From NCBI GenBank assembly GCA_012932295.1, contig JAAONU010000014.1, positions 17,487,039 through 17,551,038 of the forward strand: 64,000 nucleotides of DNA, read 5' to 3'. A program made the translations under genes and the position numbers. Below the pieces are notes generated by a model that saw nothing but the letters and a program-made list of their open reading frames with translations, had not been told where the DNA came from and searched no databases. Source of the stretch: Cyclina sinensis (Eukaryota; Mollusca; Bivalvia; Venerida; Veneridae). Below are positions 35,084-47,169 of the stretch, piece by piece; within the stretch, counting starts at the first letter, position 1, and every line of letters begins with the position of its first letter.

Positions 35084-35299
35084 TCAAATGACTTTCTAAT
35101 GTCACAAAATCAAACTCCCTGAATGAAACATTATCAGGGAACCAGAGAGCCAACCATGGAGCTACACTTCTATTTCTCCGTGGATTTGCAGTATCAGTGG
35201 AACTACATGTTGTTACGGAACGATCATTTGCAAGATAGGAATATCTTGGTGGCATTGAGTTGTCCAAAGCACGGTTTTTATTCTCCAATGCAATGTTTT
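35084..35299 (-). CDS. F-type lectin (fucolectin-like) domain, N-terminal half
   Basis: The 216-bp phase-1/phase-1 exon runs from acceptor CATTATTATAG to donor CATTTGA|GTAAGT. It encodes NIALENKNRALDNS, then YSYLANDRSVTTCSSTDT and SVAPWLALWFPDNVSF. NIAL near the start, DxxxxTCSST and PWLALWF take the positions of NVAxxKxAxQSS, DGxxxTCSxT and PWWxVDL in F-type lectins. It splices in frame to 31309-31536 and receives 36741-36899 in phase. The function is likely extracellular carbohydrate or ligand recognition. Confidence 0.75.
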
Positions 35300-35780
35300 C
35301 TATAATAATGTGTTGACTTAAATACCTTTCTTTCTGAACGTGTTTATATAACAAACAGACATAACATGCATTTCCGTTTTTATAAGGCAAAATCCTCACT
35401 TATGAGATTAAACTTATACTTTAAATAACACTGAAACATTCGCATTAGCACTTACTTAGTAATATGACCTATGTTGTAGGTAAAGATACTTGTAAAACGT
35501 TTCTAGTAAAGGACTGAGGTGCCAAACAACTGACCAATAACAACGATGTACCATCTCCAACCAGTCCTTACATTTACTTTGAAATCATAAAGATATGATA
35601 CATTTACATGTCTGTCTACTTGCCGCAGTTGTTGAATGAATTTACTTTGAAAATATTGAAATGCTCATATGAATTCAATTAGATGAAACAAAATGAATTT
35701 AGATCCGCTATGACAAATATAGCTTTTTCTTTCACATGAAATAACCCTTATCGAAAAGCCATGCATTATTCTCTCTTTAA

Positions 35781-36077
35781 AGCGACTGATTCACAGAATT
35801 AAGGCGTTTTTTTCTATTCAATTTAAGAGAATTTAATATACTATGCAAAGAACATAATATTATTTTCTCTAAAAAAATGTTTTGACTTAATTAGAATTCG
35901 AACCAATGACCTTCCGGTCAGAAGAATATAGTATGTACAATATATATCTTGATGTTTTTCTGTAACAAAAAATTGCGTCAGTAACATAATTTACATATGT
36001 TCTTCACAATTACAGCAAGAATGTCAAGATGTATAAACATTTTCTCTTTTTCTTTGCCCATCTGTGAGTCAGTCGCT
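35781..36077. mobile_element. TTAA-flanked MITE containing a tRNA-like box
   Basis: The ends are inverted repeats AGCGACTGAYTCACAGA, bounded by TTAA at 35777-35780 and 36078-36081. TTAA targets are typical of piggyBac and Kolobok transposons. The interior carries GAATTCGAACC and TTCCGGTCAGAAG, matching the box-B half of the element at 26770-26975 in opposite orientation. A third, damaged terminus (GTGACTGACTCACAGA) occurs near 59,969. Confidence 0.7.
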
Positions 36078-36740
36078 TTAATAACAATTTACATTCTTAT
36101 AAAACTGCAGTGCAAAATTATACTGATAGATATCACTCATCAATTAGAAAAATCTTTAAAGAAGCAACCGGGTTAATATGAACATACTCTTCTTCAACAG
36201 TATTCTCTGTGATGCTGTAGTGACAGATTTGTGTCATGTTGTATTAGCGCGTTTTCGGGGCAAAAAGGCGAATGGTCGATTGTATGAAAACAATCGTGCT
36301 TTCGACCTTTTGCAGCGCCAACGCGGAAACGCAAAGACAAAAAGGTGTGGCAAAAAGGTGAAAGGCCAAAATCACGAAAACACAACTAAGTAATCGTTTG
36401 CACCGCCAAGGTCACCAAGCAAAAAAAGACAAAAAGAGGACGAAAACACAACACTGAAAATGTGTAAAGTTGTTTCCATTTTTTTTTCATGCTTTCATGT
36501 TTTCGACCGTTTACCGATTACGAGTGTTTTAGAACGGTTTAAATTTGTGAGACCGGACAAAGCACCTCTATTGATATGCCAAGAGATGAAATATTATATA
36601 CTGGTCCTGAAATCTATGAGCTGCAAAAACTTTTAAGAACAAAATAGAGAAATTAATGTTATTAAAACATTAAGACATTTCCGTGTATGTCTTAAACGGG
36701 TATAACTTAAGAATACTATACGATACTTATTGATATTTAC

Positions 36741-36899
36741 TATACTGGCAACCAGGTCCTGCCCACTCATAAGCACATCCTGATGGACATGCCCCCGTCG
36801 TCATATCACACTGCTCAGTGGCATTAAGGCAATGACATCTAAGGCTACAGTTTCTTCCAAAGCGTCGTACACCGCCTGATGTACGTAAACACTGTGCCT
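36741..36899 (-). CDS. EGF-like exon preceding the F-type lectin domain
   Basis: The 159-bp phase-1/phase-1 exon lies between acceptor TATGTTTCAG and donor CAGTATA|GTAAAT. It encodes QCLRTSGGVRRFGRNCSL, then CHCLNATEQC, DMTTGACPSGC and WAGPGCQY. The cysteine spacing is EGF/laminin-like. Its last base joins the lectin exon at 35299 in frame. EGF then lectin then EGF repeats then membrane anchor is a layout seen in bivalve scavenger-type receptors. The signal-peptide exon must be further upstream and was not found. Confidence 0.8.
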
Positions 36900-37470
36900 C
36901 TGAAACATAAACTTTGACTTCTGGCCATAGATAGATGTATCCATGCAAAAATCATTTGGATTTTCAATACTGTGATAAAAATGATAAAAGCAAATAGTCT
37001 CTAATACTCTAAGAGTAAAAAAATCTAAAAATGATTACATAATTTTATCAGTATACTAATTTGGCCAGTCTAAAGATTCTTTTCTGAAAAAATTGTTAAT
37101 TTATTTAAAGATAAGAAAACGTTGACAAGTAAAAAGTTCAAATAGGAGAGTATGATTTTACTACGAGTCCACATATATATCCTTTAGTACAAAACAATGT
37201 TATTTGATATTTAATGAAGTTGAATATTATATTTCTAAAGAGGCAATGGAATGCAACATTTTAATACAGCATCACGTGTTAATGATCAAATCTTGAACCA
37301 TGATAAGAGCCTAACATCAATCTTAGTTTAGATCCCTTAGCAACACATACGGAAAATTTAGGTTTTTGAATCAATTAACACAACAAAAATTTATCACGTT
37401 GTAGAAAAATGTCGGCACCGACTGATGTTTGTATGAAAGAATACACGTTGTTATCTACATTTTGCTTTTT

Positions 37471-37703
37471 CCCGGTTCAATCCCCACCAGGGCCGGCAAA
37501 ATCTCTCCGTGATAATTGATCTATAGGTCATTTGTCCCTCACCTCTGAAGCAAGTGAGGAAGTAGTCAGTCACTTGCGGAGAAATTGGTTAGTACACTGG
37601 TTGGATACCCAGGAACACTGGTGAGGTGGACTTACCGCCGGGATATGACCTTAGCTGTTAAACTGGCCTTAAACCCCAATAAAACAAACAAACAAACAAA
37701 CAA
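37471..37703 (+). mobile_element. 5'-truncated SINE with 14-bp target duplication
   Basis: It starts within box B (GGTTCAATCCCCACCAGG), has a conserved body (GAGAAATTGGTTAGTACACT; GGTGAGGTGGACTTACCG) and ends CCCCAATAAAAC(AAAC)n. The 14-bp repeat ACATTTTGCTTTTT lies at 37457-37470 and 37704-37717. This is LINE-mediated insertion of a tRNA-derived SINE whose box-A half was lost. Confidence 0.85.
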
Positions 37704-38092
37704 ACATTTTGCTTTTTACGTATTTTAGTGGCAATAAAGACTTGAACAACATCAACCTCAACTCTCCGAAAAAAAAATTCTCGTGACATATTTAGGTTTT
37801 TCTAACAGCTCTTCGTATTAAAAATTTGCATGTAAAGATCTTTTACAACTTTTACATTCATTTTTGATATTTGTTTCGTATTGCTTCGGTATAAGACACA
37901 ACTTGTAAGCAGATACAATTTAAAAAGATAACTTTAAGATTAATTTGGCTCGTATAATCTACCTGCTGTATATTATGTTCAAACTTTAGAAGCAAACACC
38001 TAGTGATCGTAGTTGTTGAACTTGAGGTTTTGCATCATATTAAGAACAAATACTGTAGAAACAACACTTGAAAAAGAAAAATTGATTGTATT

Positions 38093-39010
38093 TTTTATGC
38101 CCCCGAAGGGAGGCATATAGTTTTTGAACTGTCTGTCCGTCTGTACTTCTGTCCCTCTGTCCTTCTGTCTGTCTGTCCGTCCGCATTTTTCTTGTCCGGT
38201 CAATAACTTTGTTATTATCAGGTGGATTTTAAAATAACTTGGTATTATTGTGTGGCACAATTAGACGACGTGTCATGCGCAAGACCTGGGGCTCTAGCTC
38301 AAAGGTCAAGGTCACACTTAGGCTTCAAAAGTCATTTTTGAGATAATGCAGTGATTGTCGCGTCCATTCTGTATCTTTGTCATTCACGATTGGATTTTAA
38401 AATAACTTGGTATAAATGTGTGGAACATTATGACGACGTGTCAAGCGCAAGATCTGGGTCTGTAGTTTAAAGGTCAAGGTCACACTTAGGCTTCAAAGGT
38501 CATTTTTGAGATAATGCAGTGATGGTCGTGTCCGGTCTGTTTCTTTGTCATTCACGATTGTATTTTAAAATAACTTGGCATAAATGTCTGGTAAATTAGA
38601 CGATTTGCCATGCGCATTACCTTGGTTTCTAGCTCTAAGGTCATGGTCACACTTAGGCTTCAAAGGTCATTTTTGAGATAATGCAGTGATTGTCGTGTCC
38701 GGTCTTTATCTTTGTCATTCACGATTGGATTTTAAAATAACTTGGTATAAATGTGTGGCACGTTATGACGACATGTCATGCGCAAGACCTGGGTCTCTAG
38801 CTCAAAGGTCAAGGTCACACTTCAAAGGTCATTTTTGAGATAATGCAGTGATGGTCGTGTCCGGTCTGTTTCTTTTTATGGATAGATTTTAAAATAATTT
38901 GGCATAAGTTTGGTGCACATTATGACGACGTGTCTTGCACAAGACCCAGGTCTGTACCTCAAAGGTCAAGGTCACAGTTGGGCTTCAAAACCGCATTCTC
39001 ATTATAATGC
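38093..39010. repeat. 167-bp-period tandem repeat with microsatellite head
   Basis: The hairpin head (ATGCCCCCGAAGGGAGGCAT) and (GTCTGTCC)n are followed by about five degenerate units. Each has GATTTTAAAATAACTTGG, GACGACGTGTC and AAAGGTCAAGGTCACACTT. The open frames here are by-products. Confidence 0.8.
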
Positions 39011-39075
39011 AGTAATGGTTTTCTCTAATGATATCGCACCTTATTTAAAAGTTTACTGATTAAATTTTTGATAAT

Positions 39076-40020
39076 TATGTCTCCACCCCCCCCCCCCACT
39101 CTAGGGGAGACATATTGTTTTTGCCCTGTCCGTCTGTCCTTCTGTCCGTCTGTCACACTTCGTTCCCACTCAATAACTGGACTACTGTTTGACTCAGAGT
39201 CTTCAAGCTTCATAGGGTGATTGCCCTTATTGAGAAAAAGACCCCTATTGATTTTAGGGTCAGAAGGTAAAAGGTCAAGGTCACAGGGGCCAGAAGAGTG
39301 AAAACCGTTTCCACTCAATAACTGGAGTTCTATTTCACCCAGAGACTTCAAACTTCATACGGTGATTGCACTTATTGAGTAACAAACCCTATTGATTTTG
39401 AGATCAGTAAGTCAAAGGTCGAGGTCACAGGGGCTCGAAGAGTGGAAACCGTTTCCGCTCAATAACTGGACTACCGTTTGACCCAGAGCCTTTAAATTTC
39501 ATAGGGCGATTGCCCTTATTAAGTAAAACAACCCTATTGATTTTGGGTCAGTAGGTCAAAGGTCAAGGTCACAGGTGCCCGAAGAGTGTAAACGGTTTCC
39601 GCTCAATAACTGGAGTGTTTTTTCACCTAGAGCTTTCAAACTTTATACGGTAATTGCCCTAATTGAGTAAAAGAATCCTAAAGATTTTGGGGTCTATAGG
39701 TCAAAGGTCAAGGTCACAGGGGCCCAAAGACTGTAAACCGTTTCCGCACAAAAAACTGGAGTTCTATTTCACCCAGAGCCTTTAAACTTCATACGGTGAT
39801 TGCCCTTATTGAGTAGAAAACCCCTAATTATTTATGGGTCAGTAGGTCAAAGGTCAAGGTCACAGGGGCTCGAAGAGTGTAAACAGTTTCTGCTCAATAA
39901 CTGGAGTTCTATTTCACCCAGAGCCTTCAAATTCCATAGGGTGATTGCCCTTATTGCGTAGAAGAACGCTATTGATTCTGGGGACAGTAGGTCAAAGGTC
40001 AAGGTCACTGCTGGAAGGAC
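39076..40020. repeat. 145-bp-period tandem repeat with microsatellite head
   Basis: After a C run and GGGGAGACATATTGTTTTT with (GTCTGTCC)n come six units with CAATAACTGGAGTTCTATTT, GATTGCCCTTATTGAG and AAGGTCAAGGTCACAGGGGC. The repeat probably extends to CATCTAG at 40311, beyond a (TA)n tract. Confidence 0.8.
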
Positions 40021-40126
40021 ACTTCTCAACGATATATGATGTCAGGTGACGTCAACCATGCCTAGAGTAAGGTGTGAAACTATCATAACCATATTTAATT
40101 ACTTGCCCGGCACATTTTTAAACTTT

Positions 40127-40128
<2 letters not shown>

Positions 40129-40190
<62 letters not shown>

Positions 40191-40199
40191 GTTCTTTAT
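40129..40199. repeat. (TA)n microsatellite
   Basis: About 70 bases of pure TA repeat inside the tail of the preceding interspersed repeat. Confidence 0.95.
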
Positions 40200-40319
40200 A
40201 CCATAATAAATGACAGAGGCTTCTGTTTCAGAAAGGTGATATCTCTTCCTTGGCCTTCCTTCCATCGGGTGCAGGGGGGAGACATGCGTTTTTCACAAAA
40301 AAACATCTAGTTATATGTC

Positions 40320-42049
40320 AGAATGACAAATCTTTTACTGTAATAATTTTATTTCATACCTAAAATAAAATCCCACATCCTTGACTAAGACATCTACATT
40401 TCAGAAAAGGTAAACCTTAATAGACATGGAGAATGCAGAATATATCGTACAAATATTGTTGTTAAAGACTGTGTGTCTACTAATATCTTATTTAAGTGCC
40501 AGTGCTTAAACCTAAAGTCCTTGCATTTGCATAGGCCACTAGATGAGATGTACTGAGAACAAGTTTTCTCTTTCGACTTCAAATGCCTTCTATCTAAAAA
40601 TTGAGTGTCGGGGGCATATGTCTGTTTATAACAACAGCTCTTGTTTTTATCTCATTTTGCAATGCATTCATTTTACAGATGTCAAAAAAAAAGAAACAAC
40701 AATGAAAAAACACGGACATGTTTATATCACAAACTATTCAGTCGTTCATTTTTAGCAGGTTTTAGAAGATGTTGAAAAAAAAACTTTGTTATGCATATAT
40801 GGAAAGTAAAAAAAAAAACAACACCAAAATAGGAATCAAATACTTTTTAATTCAGTCTCTTTAACAGTGCCAGCCTCAATATTTCTCAGCGCAAAGCTCA
40901 TCTACAACGGGTAAACTTATGCTTATCAGCCATATGTACGTGTATTAATTGTTTTTCTTCTTTTTCTTCTTTCTTCATTGTTTTGTTTCATGAAGTTTTA
41001 TCGATTAACGAGGATTATACTGATAAAAGCGAAATATAACAAGAGCGATCGGTGATCACATGTGTCGCTTGATGAAAATCAATTAAGCAGTTGTATTGAG
41101 GGGTGATTGGACAGTTTGTTGGAAATGTTAATTGAGGTACCAATCAGTCCTGTAACATTTCATTCAAATTGCATTATTTCAAAGCATCATCAGCGACATA
41201 AACTGAATTATGAACAAAGTAATCTTATCATCAGTTTTCTCCAAACGGTTTGCTTTGCTGTGGTAAGAAACTGTTGTACGGTTGTAACAGGTGCTGATTA
41301 ATTAAGGAAGATGCTTGTCTGCTTAACCATGCTGCATAATCATACCAAAAATGTCTCTTTTTTAACCTATCATTTGTTAGTTTAATGCGTATGGTATTTT
41401 TTTTTGGGGGGGGGGGGGGGGTGTTATGTCCCTTTAGGACATCACCCAGTATACTGGCGACTTATCGAACGTCGACAGAGCTTGCAGCAAAGCGTCTTGT
41501 GCCGGAGAGTTTAGGACATTTTGCGATCCCACTATCCTATCTGCGGCCCTATTAACGGTCTTAGTTTTAACAATACATTGCACATGAACCATTAGATTTT
41601 TCTTAATGTTTGGTAGTGAGCGTTAAAACAATGAAGGAAGCTGCATTTAATAAACTGAAGTTGACTTTCATTGTTATAAGCAAATAGGATTATGTTTTTA
41701 GGTAAATGATGTGTCTATTTTAGCACAGATATGGATTGTAATTAAGATATGATATTGCTTAGCCTTTATTAACGACATCAGTAAGATGGAAATTAATTTA
41801 CCGTGCATACAACAGATTACCCATTTAGACTATGGTGTTTTGCAATTGTTTTTAGAAGCATGTTTCATACATGCGTAAACATTTGATAAAAACATTATAT
41901 TTGATATATCAAAAATGAAGTCTCATTTAAATAGATACTAAGAACAACAACAATTTGAACAATTCCATAGAATTCAGAAAATGCCTATAATGTCAATCGC
42001 CAATGTGAGCGTTGCCAAAATAACTGTATATTGCTCTGTCTAATCGAGT
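40320..42049. other. no gene recognised
   Basis: AT-rich DNA with a G run at about 41,405-41,420 and no recognisable exon. Short open frames lack splice and family signals. Confidence 0.4.
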
Positions 42050-42307
42050 TTATTTATCGCCGATACCGGTTGCTCATTTGGCCGACGCCCCTGAAGAGGT
42101 ACGTTATTTTAGGTTGTCTGGGATAGTGCAAGATACGCAAAGCATCCCATTCCAAAGACGCCTTATCAAACCTGTAGCACTGATAATGGGGCCACGGTTT
42201 AACGGATCATCTGAAAGACAGTAATGTTAGTGCAGGTGCGGTGGCTCGAAATCGCGACCTCTGGATTAACAGCCCAGGGCGTTACCACTTGACCACTGAT
42301 CCACTCC
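42050..42307 (-). repeat. tRNA-derived SINE
   Basis: The minus strand begins GGATCAGTGGTCAAGTGGTA (box A), has CTGTTAATC at the anticodon position (Asn-like) and ATTTCGAGCCACCGC as box B. It continues into a non-tRNA body down to about 42,050. It is a retroposon and not a functional tRNA gene. Confidence 0.6.
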
Positions 42308-43197
42308 TATTATAAGTGTATGTTTTGCTCCTGCGAGGTACAGGTTTAAAGACACAATATGATGAAGTCTGACAGCAAACAAAAAAATGCAAAAGACAGT
42401 GCTTTTATTTAAAATGTATAAGAGAATGCACACTGGAAATGTAAAAGTTGTAAAATATAAAATTTATCATTGTTCTCTTTTTGATACATTTACCTTTTAG
42501 CTCTATTAACGATACTGTTATTATTTTTAAAAGATTGGAGTTCGTACCTGAGTTCTCAAATTATATATTTTTATAATGATTTTTTATATTATGTGCTTGA
42601 AAAGACTTACAATATTATATATTGTTTTTAAATTGCTTGCTTACTGGTAAATCGAGAGATCTTCTAGTGAATCGTAGATATTATTTTCATTATGTATATA
42701 ATATTTATATGATATAGTATATATGTAATTAATTTTTATCACATTCTTACAAGAATAATGTTTTTTTGTATTGAACACGAAAAGATTAAAAGAATAGAAA
42801 ATAATTCTGCATTTGTCGTATACTATGACAAATACAGAACAAGCGATGCAAATATGGCCGCAGAGCGTCCGAGATTTTTCAAAATTGGTTTCCATATTCG
42901 GTAATTTTAACTAGAAGGGGTTTTTGTCACAAAACATATGTCTCCCATCTATGTACTCTGAGGATAGAACAGAGGCATGTTTTTGGCATGCAGGGTGTAA
43001 GTCAAAACTTAAGTTGCAGTTGGTTTTAACAGATTGAATAGATGTAGGTGAAGCTGAAAAGTGATGTGGAAATTAGGAAATACTTCATTTTTTTACAATC
43101 AGAAAGTAAAGATATTGGTAACCTAGTGACAACTGGTGCTGAACATCTGAAGTAGTTTAAGCTATCAAACACAGATGGAATTTGATCTATCAGTTGT

Positions 43198-43760
43198 TCA
43201 TAGAGGCTCTGTGTTGTTGTTAATCCAAATGTTTGCATATGTAATTGCATGATAGCTGTAATAATTTGGCACAGTTCCAGACAGTACAACTGCAAAGTTT
43301 GTCACATATATCTGATCAATCAGCGTTTGTTGAATTGCAGTGGGAGCTGTTATAAGTTGATTGAAGTTAGTCATGGTTTGTTCCAGCTCATTAGCTGACA
43401 CTTGTGCATTAAAGTCACTGCGAACAATTGTTTGTGAAGTTGGTAAATTGTTAAGAATCAAGCTGAGTTGTTCACAGAAATAATGCAGGTGAAGTTGTGG
43501 AGGTTTAAAAGCATCCAATACTGATATAGATGCAGATGTTATATGATCACAAACACATTCAATATCTGCCATAGAAGTATCAATGCACATAAAGTCAAAG
43601 TCTTGGTGGACAAAGATGCCAACACCTCCTCTTGGAGACTGGTTGTTTTGCTTTGTTGGTCTATGAGTGAACACAGCTTGGTATCGTGTATTGGGGGTTG
43701 AACTATGTCATTAGCACTTGTCCACGCTTCCTGAAGAGCTTAAATATCAGCCTGGTGGAA
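43198..43760 (-). pseudogene. endonuclease/exonuclease-fold (EEP) domain of a retroelement or Helentron
   Basis: The minus strand shows ALQEAWTS near 43,735 (metal-binding QE motif, preceded by a stop), then GGVGIFVHQDFDF, then SDFNAQVSANELEQ (core GDFN motif, here SDFN), LITAPTAIQQTLIDQIYVTN and SYHAI. These are the conserved blocks of apurinic-type endonucleases carried by LINEs and some Helentrons. Frame changes at the N-terminus and no following RT or helicase mark it as a fragment. Confidence 0.65.
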
Positions 43761-43789
43761 AATAATTGTTTTTAATGTCATGAAAATAG

Positions 43790-45880
43790 GGGAAACAGTG
43801 AAAGCCGGACAAGATTTTTCTATTTTTAGCTCTGGTGGACTTTTCGTGCAGCGAAGCGGAACGTAACGGCGACATGCACAACAAGGGTTGGTACTGATCA
43901 CTCTTGTGAAGTTTCTTCGAAATCACGCCATCAGTTTGACCTGTGAAAGCCGGACAGGGATTTTTGTATTTTTAGCTTTTGTGGCCATTTTGTACATCGA
44001 AGCGGAACGTGCCAGCAATATGCACAACTAAGGTATTTTACTGATCACTCCTGTGAAGTTTTGTCAAGTTTCCGCCAGCAGATTGACCAGTGAAAGCCGA
44101 ACACGGTTTTTCTATCTTTAGCTCTGGTGGCCATTTTGTGCAGCAAAGCGGAACGTGCCGGCGACATGCACAAATAGGGTTGGTACTGATCACTCCTGTG
44201 AAGTTTCGTCGAAATCCCGCCAGCAGTTTGACCTATGAAAGCCGGAGAAGGTTTTTTTCTATTTTTAGCTCTGTCGGCCATATTGTGCAGCCAAGCGGAA
44301 CGTGCCGGCGATATACACAAAAAGGGTTGGTACTGATCACTCCTGTGAGGTTTTGTCGAAATCCCACTAGCAGTTTGACCTGTGAAAGCCGAACAAGTTT
44401 TTTTTCTATTTTTAGCTCTGGTGGCCATTTTGTGCAGCGAAGCGGAACGTACCGAAAACATGTACAACTAGGGTTGGTACTGATCACTCCTGAGAAGTTT
44501 CGTCAAAATCACGTAGCAGTTAGACCTGTGATGGCTGGAAAAGAATTATCTATTTTTAGCTCTGGTGGCCATTTTGTGCAGCCAAGTGGAAAGTGCCGGA
44601 TATATGTATAACTAAGGTTGATTCTGATTACTCCTGTGAAGTTTCGTCGAAATCCCACCAGCAGTTTGACCTGTGAAAGCCGGACAATGTTTTTCTATTT
44701 TTAGCTCTATCTGCCATTTTGTGCAGCAAAGCAAAACGTGCTGGCGACATGCACATCTAGAGTTGTTCCTGATTACTCCTGTGAAGTTTCTTCGAAAAAC
44801 CGCAAGCAGTTTTACCTGTGAAAGCCGGACAAGGTTTTTTCTAGTTTTAGCTCTGGTGGCAATTTTATGTAACTAAGTGGAACGTGCCGGTGATCTGCAT
44901 AACTAGACATGGAACTGATCATTCTTTTGAAGTTTCGTCGAAATCCTACCAGCAGTTTGACCAGTGAAGGTTTTTTCTATTTTCAGCTCTTGCGGCAATT
45001 TTGTGCAGCCAAGCGGAACGTGCCGGCTTAATGCACAACTAGGGTTAGTATTCATTACTCCTCATTGTCGGTGACCCACGGTACATATTCCGCTCAACTA
45101 CATTATGTACCATGGGATAATTGACTGCAGATTATTCGTTTTCATGAATATTTATTAACAAAGGGAAGTAACTCCTCGTCGAATGAGATTCCGCAAAACA
45201 AATAGATACTCTTCAGTGTGAAGAGTATGAATAATGACAAGTTACTTAAAATAGACATATTTCCCAAGATTTAAACATGGGCGCGAAAGGCAAATTGTAA
45301 CGAGTACTTTCATTGGCTGAGATTGCGCAAGGGAAATCTTTCGGAAACCAATGAAAGTAGGTAATGAATTATTCATGAGTACGAAATTTTTACCAACCAA
45401 CTGTCCCACGGTAGATAAATAGAGTGAAACGGAATGGATCGAACGTGGGTTTCCGACGATGATTACTCCTGTGAAGTTTCGTTGAAATCCCACCAGCAGT
45501 TTAACCTGTAAAAGCCGGACTAGGTTTTCCTAATTCTAGCTCTAGCGGCCATTTTGTGCAGTTAAGCGGAACGTGCCGGCGATATGCACAACTAGGATTT
45601 GTACTGATCATTTCTGTGAAGTTTCATCGAAATCCCGCCAGCAGTTTGAGCTGTGAAAGCCGGACAAGATTTTCTATTTTTAGCTCTGGTGGCCATTTTG
45701 TGCAGGGAAGCGGAACTTGCCGGCGCTTTGCACAACTAGGGTTGGTACTTATCACTTCTGTGAAAGACGGACAAACTGAATGCGGACGGACGGACAGACG
45801 GACGGACGGACAGATGGACGGCGACGGCAAAAACAATATGTCTCCCAAAAATGTTTGGAAGACATACTGATATAAATTCG
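43790..45880. repeat. 146-bp-period tandem array, about twelve units
   Basis: Units read GTGAAAGCCGGACAAGG, TTAGCTCTGGTGGCCATTTT, AGCGGAACGTGCCGGCGA and GAAGTTTCGTCGAAATCC, repeating about every 146 bp. The array ends in (GGACGGACAGAC)n and AACAATATGTCTCCC, the reverse of the head at 39,100, so both belong to one repeat family. The Mutator MITE at 45063-45461 splits one unit. Long open frames on both strands result from unit length and lack of stops. Confidence 0.9.
45063..45461. mobile_element. Mutator-like MITE, copy 2, 9-bp target duplication
   Basis: This 399-bp element is the sister of 6793-7190, with ends CATTGTCGGTGACCC and GGGTTTCCGACGATG. It is flanked by ATTACTCCT at 45054-45062 and 45462-45470. 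Removing it restores a unit of the tandem array of normal length, so the insertion post-dates the array. Confidence 0.9.
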
Positions 45881-45919
45881 CCGATGAGTATTGCGTCTGC
45901 AAAACGATGCACGAACAAA

Positions 45920-47100
45920 GGGTAATAAACTAGGCAGTTATTTTCAGTTCATAGTTAAAAGGCACTCTTCAATAATTTTTTTTACAAGGATTATGTTAAT
46001 CTGTTATAGCAATGTGGTTATTATAAGTCTTTCTCACGGGCGGAGCACAAATTTAATGGAGGAAAGTTGGACAAACCAGACAGATAAAAATATACAATAC
46101 AGTAGCACTAATATTCTAGCTTAATGTGCAATTATACATGTAATGGGTATAAAATTACATGAGACATAATGTTTACACTCTAATAGTATTTACTAACATA
46201 GGCAGTAACATTGAAGCAGGAGACAACTATCCATATCTCAAGAATTATTGCTTATAGATGTGATCACATGTACAATTAAATTACTGGGCATAACTGACTG
46301 CATCTTTTATTAGCAGCCAACATTTTTACTTTATAATGGATTTTTAAATCGGATTTACAAACAATATTACAAATAACAAAGACAAAACTAATGTAACGAA
46401 CACATATTAATTTCATTTAAAAACAGCTCAGTCAAGCTGATGCTGAAAAATCTACATTACAAACATTATGATATATGTTAAACATGCATTGTGTTGTCTA
46501 CATACCAGATCCTAGAGTCTGCAATACAATGCATAAATACAATCCACAGATTCTCAAGAAAGAACTTTGTTTCGAACAATTTCCAGACATGTTATCCCTG
46601 TCTTGTGTTTACACACGACTGAGGAAGTAAATAAAGATACAAAATGATTTATCTAGCTGTAGTGCTAATGCGCTTTTTTTACAACGCGGAGTGAGGAAAA
46701 ATAAAGCTTGAACCACGTGAACGATATAGAACAAGGATAAAGTCTGCAATCTGTATGCCACTACGAACTAAAATGATAGCTTCCTGTTTTTATATGTCCT
46801 TATTTCATATTCCTACTGTGGAATATTAACAGTTAAGATTTAAACAAAATGCAACCACAAATATGTGTAATGAAAGGAAGAGTTTGTCATATGTCTAATG
46901 CTTTTGAAACATTCCAGAAGAAAAGGATAAGAACATAACGTAGGTATACATGCTAACTAGACCATATAGCATTTTTGTTGCTTTTGTTATTGTTGTTGTT
47001 GTTTTTCTTGAATCCCTGAATATATATTTATCTTTTATTTAAATATATGTCGGATTTATTTCGCTTGTTTTTATATTCTAGGCATATTTCTGTAAAGGAA
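45920..47100. other. no gene recognised
   Basis: AT-rich sequence between the tandem array and the Tc1/mariner relic, without recognisable exons. Confidence 0.4.
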
Positions 47101-47169
47101 AACATGTCATTAACGCTGAAATGATCTCATTTAATCGCAAACCTTTAACATCAAGCATGTCAGTGCAAG

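Noticed and set aside
44045..44611. Long open frames on both strands (140-173 codons)
   Set aside because: They are made by the 146-bp tandem units, repeat with the array and have no domain, splice or codon signal.
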